Source of the DNA: Canna indica
Lineage: Eukaryota > Streptophyta > Magnoliopsida > Zingiberales > Cannaceae
Length of the DNA stretch: 64,000 nucleotides
NCBI GenBank assembly: GCA_034359265.1
Contig: CP136892.1
Span: forward strand, 83,506,001 to 83,570,000
Direction: 5' to 3'
Shown: in pieces, positions 61,185 through 64,000 of the stretch
Position numbering within the stretch: position 1 is the stretch's first letter
How the letters are laid out: each line of letters starts with the position of its first letter
Position numbers and translations under genes: made by a program
Notes under the pieces: model-generated
Seen by the model: the letters and a program-made list of their open reading frames with translations, nothing else
Databases searched by the model: none
Told to the model about the DNA's origin: nothing

Positions 61185-62000
61185 CTAGAAAAATTCACGT
61201 GCTTCACAAGGAGATCAAAACAATTTTATAAAATATTTTAAATTGATTGATTAATTAATTAATAATATTAATAATTGATTATATATTAATGTATAACATG
61301 AATAAAAAATAATTATAAATTAAGACATGAAAATAAGGTCATTTATTGATAGAGTTAAACAAGAAGATCAATCTTACAATAAAAGGGTGAACTAGTGCAC
61401 GAAGCAATCCCACTTTTGTGAGCTCCGGGAGGGAGGGTTGATGTAGGCAGCCTTCGGCTTGATTTTTGCAAAGAGGCTATTTTTGTGGGTAGAACCAATG
61501 ACCTCTTAGGTAACTTTATCCTTACACCAAAGCCACCCTCTAAGATAATCTTAAAATAACGAACTTAAATTCAATAATAGTAAAATTTTAATATTCTAAA
61601 TAGAAAAATTAGTGAATACATAATAAAGGTGGATGTAGTTTATAAAAAACGGAATACAAAGGTAAAAAAATCAAAAGAAAAATATAATAATAAGTGTAAT
61701 AACTTACTCGCTAATTAAAAATAATCAAATTTTACAAAAGTACAATTTCATAAAACCAAAAATAAATGCGAATCTCGACATAATACAAAACTTTACACGG
61801 TATTTTTTAATCAAAAACATTATGAACTTGATTAAATATTAAAATATATAATTGATAAAATATAATTAAACATTATAAAATGAATGAAATGTCATTTAAT
61901 AATAAATCTAAAAGTAGAAATCAATCTTACAATGGTCAAATTTAAATTCAACAATAATAGTAAACTTTAATATACACAATACAAATAATTAGTGAATATT
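61185..62000 (-). mobile_element. Possible second Helitron-type 3' end
   Basis: On the minus strand the sequence reads CTTGTGAAGCACGTGAATTT then TTCTAG followed by T, a weaker version of the hairpin-CTRR-T arrangement at 40208. The stem is degraded and the other end is unknown, so the right limit is arbitrary. Confidence 0.35.
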
Positions 62001-64000
62001 CAATAAAGGTGGATACAATTTTTTTAAAAAAAATGCAACAATAAACACAAACTAATAAAAAGATAAACATTAAAAACACATTAAAATTAACATACTTGAT
62101 GAATTAAAAAGAATGATAGTTTAAGAAAATTATAAAGGTTAAAAAATGAATAGAAATAGAAAATTAAAAGAAATGACTAAGAGGTCCAACTTATCTTACA
62201 TCACTCATTAATCTCACTATAATATCTCAAATGAAAGTAAAACGTAAAGGCTCCAACAAAATAATTTAATAAAAAAACTTTAAAAAATATATTAATTGAA
62301 AAACAATTGTTCTTCATATTAGAGTTTTGAAATAATTTTGGAAAATGTAAAATATCAAACTAAATAATGAATTTTAATGAAAAAAACCTTGAACCAAATT
62401 AAACTAAATCTCCAGATATTTAAAAATAATAAAATAAAAATAGATAATAAAAATAATAGTTAATAAAATATTAATCAAAATTTTGATGATATTTACTAAA
62501 AAATGTCTGACTTCAAATATCCAATTGATTATCAAATCATTTATCTTACTACAACATTCATTTGAATTTTCATATATATTAGGTAGTTATAATTGCTTTA
62601 ATTCATATTTTTAAATTTCTTCCAACAATGTGAAAGTTGAAACTAATATCAAAATAAATAAAAAGTATAAAAATGAAAATAAAATAATGGAAAATAATAT
62701 TTCCTCGATATATAGTGAATAATATATAACTATATAAGAAAATAAAATATAAAATAATAGTAGTAATAATAAGTAATATAAAATATATAAGAAAAATAAC
62801 ATAAAATTTTTAAAATAAATATAAATATATATAATTAGCATATTCTAGAGTTTGAATTTCTAAGGGAAAATATGATACAACATTCCAAACTAAAAAAAAT
62901 TAAAGAAATTTTTTAAAACTTGAATGAAACTAAGGGTAATAAAAGTAAAATTTTGGATGTTTAATAAACAATAAGATACAATAAGATAATGGTAGCAATA
63001 TTTAATAAAACATATAGATATTGAATACAATATACATACAACACTTAATTATATATTAAAATGTACTAAAAATTTATAGTTGTTTCAATCAGATTTGATT
63101 CAAATTTAGTTAAATTTTAAATTAATTGGAATATAATATATATCCACCTATTATATACAACTATTTTAGTCAGATTGACTAAACTATATTCGTGGGAGAT
63201 TTAAAATTTTTCTTCTAAAATTAAAAATTTAGAACCAAAAAAACTTAAATAAAAAAAACTTAGAAATTAAACTAAATTAAGGAAAAGATAAATATTTAAT
63301 TAATAAAAAATCAAAAGATATTGGTAAATTTTGAAGTATTGAATTTTCTCTAAAATGAACTTGATAAAAAAAATTGACAAAATAAACAAATTTAACTTAA
63401 TTTTTGAAAGACAATAATAAATATATTAAAAGCTAATATGAACTACTACTACTACCAAAATAAAAATAATAATTTAAAATTGTATTAGAAATAATAATAT
63501 AAATTTAGAAAATAACTTTTTAAGTAGAAAGTAAAAAAATAAAAAATGATATATATTATATAATGTGAAAAAGTGTATATTTATATATTATACATTTTAT
63601 AAAAAGAGAAATGTATATTAAAAAGGTGCGAAATTTTGGAATGATAAAATCATGCATTTTTTTGCTAAACAAAGTTTATAAAAATTTGAATCAATTTAAA
63701 AATTCAATTAGATTCAAATCAAATATAATTAAATTTTAGATTGACTCGAATCATACAATTTTCTAGATAACTTTATATAGTAGGTAGATTGATAATATTA
63801 TATTATATTATTTAAATTGAGAATTTATATTAATCTATGATTTCATTCTATTTGAGGTTTTGGATTTTTGTTGGAAAATATTATTCATGCAAAAACTAAG
63901 AAATCAAGCAAAATTAAGCAAAACAATAAATATTTCAAAAAAATAATATAAGGAAAAGATATCAGTTTAGTTAAGAGTTTAAAATTTCCTTCAAAATGTG
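62001..64000. other. AT-rich DNA, probably ALY intron or upstream
   Basis: Very AT-rich. I searched by eye for the SANT/Myb exons expected upstream of the visible ALY exons and found none. No RNA gene or transposon end was recognised. Confidence 0.4.

Overview
This is flowering-plant nuclear DNA. The genes carry short GT-AG introns, the gene set is plant-specific in detail (plant IDI, HIRAN-containing FAN1, ALWAYS EARLY/LIN9, NRPB11, LSM6), intergenic DNA is AT-rich, and every class of plant transposon is present. A monocot is possible, but I cannot fix the species. No bacterial, viral or organellar genes were recognised. Exon structures were joined by hand from splice signals, reading-phase continuity and family knowledge.

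Layout. (1) 1-770, minus: NRPB11, the Rpb11 subunit of RNA polymerase II, four short exons, 3' end cut by the window edge. (2) 2757-8296 and 8598-23832: a tandem segmental duplication. Each unit has a ~235-bp satellite, a shared AT-rich upstream block and a six-exon isopentenyl-diphosphate isomerase gene (plus strand). Both IDI genes are intact (234 codons, eight amino-acid differences). The second unit has been greatly expanded by transposons: two adjacent PIF/Harbinger-like elements, a 2.46-kb solo LTR inside a hAT-like element, another hAT inside a MITE, a four-deep nest in intron 1, and an outward-facing inverted pair of Ty3/gypsy fragments. (3) 25986-27718, plus: LSM6, three exons. (4) 28699-38417, minus: FAN1, fifteen exons, 971 codons, with UBZ, HIRAN, SAP-like and VRR-NUC regions. 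(5) 38418-47493: AT-rich intergenic DNA with a Helitron-type terminus and an inverted, diverged relative of the large solo LTR. (6) 47494 to past the right side of the window, minus: an ALWAYS EARLY (LIN9-like) gene. Eleven 3' exons are visible, including the DIRP domain; the N-terminal SANT/Myb exons are not seen and presumably lie beyond 64000. Its introns hold a 580-bp near-perfect palindrome, LTR-like and MITE insertions, a 232-bp hAT MITE and a 5'-truncated LINE.

The genes are not an operon and share no single pathway. IDI supplies IPP/DMAPP for isoprenoids; NRPB11 and LSM6 are core transcription and RNA-processing genes; FAN1 repairs DNA crosslinks; ALY is a subunit of plant DREAM-type cell-cycle complexes. 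The one possible functional link is an E2F-type motif upstream of FAN1. The most informative content is evolutionary: the dated order of insertions in the duplicated IDI unit can be read directly from target-site duplications and from an empty site preserved in a partial intron duplicate.
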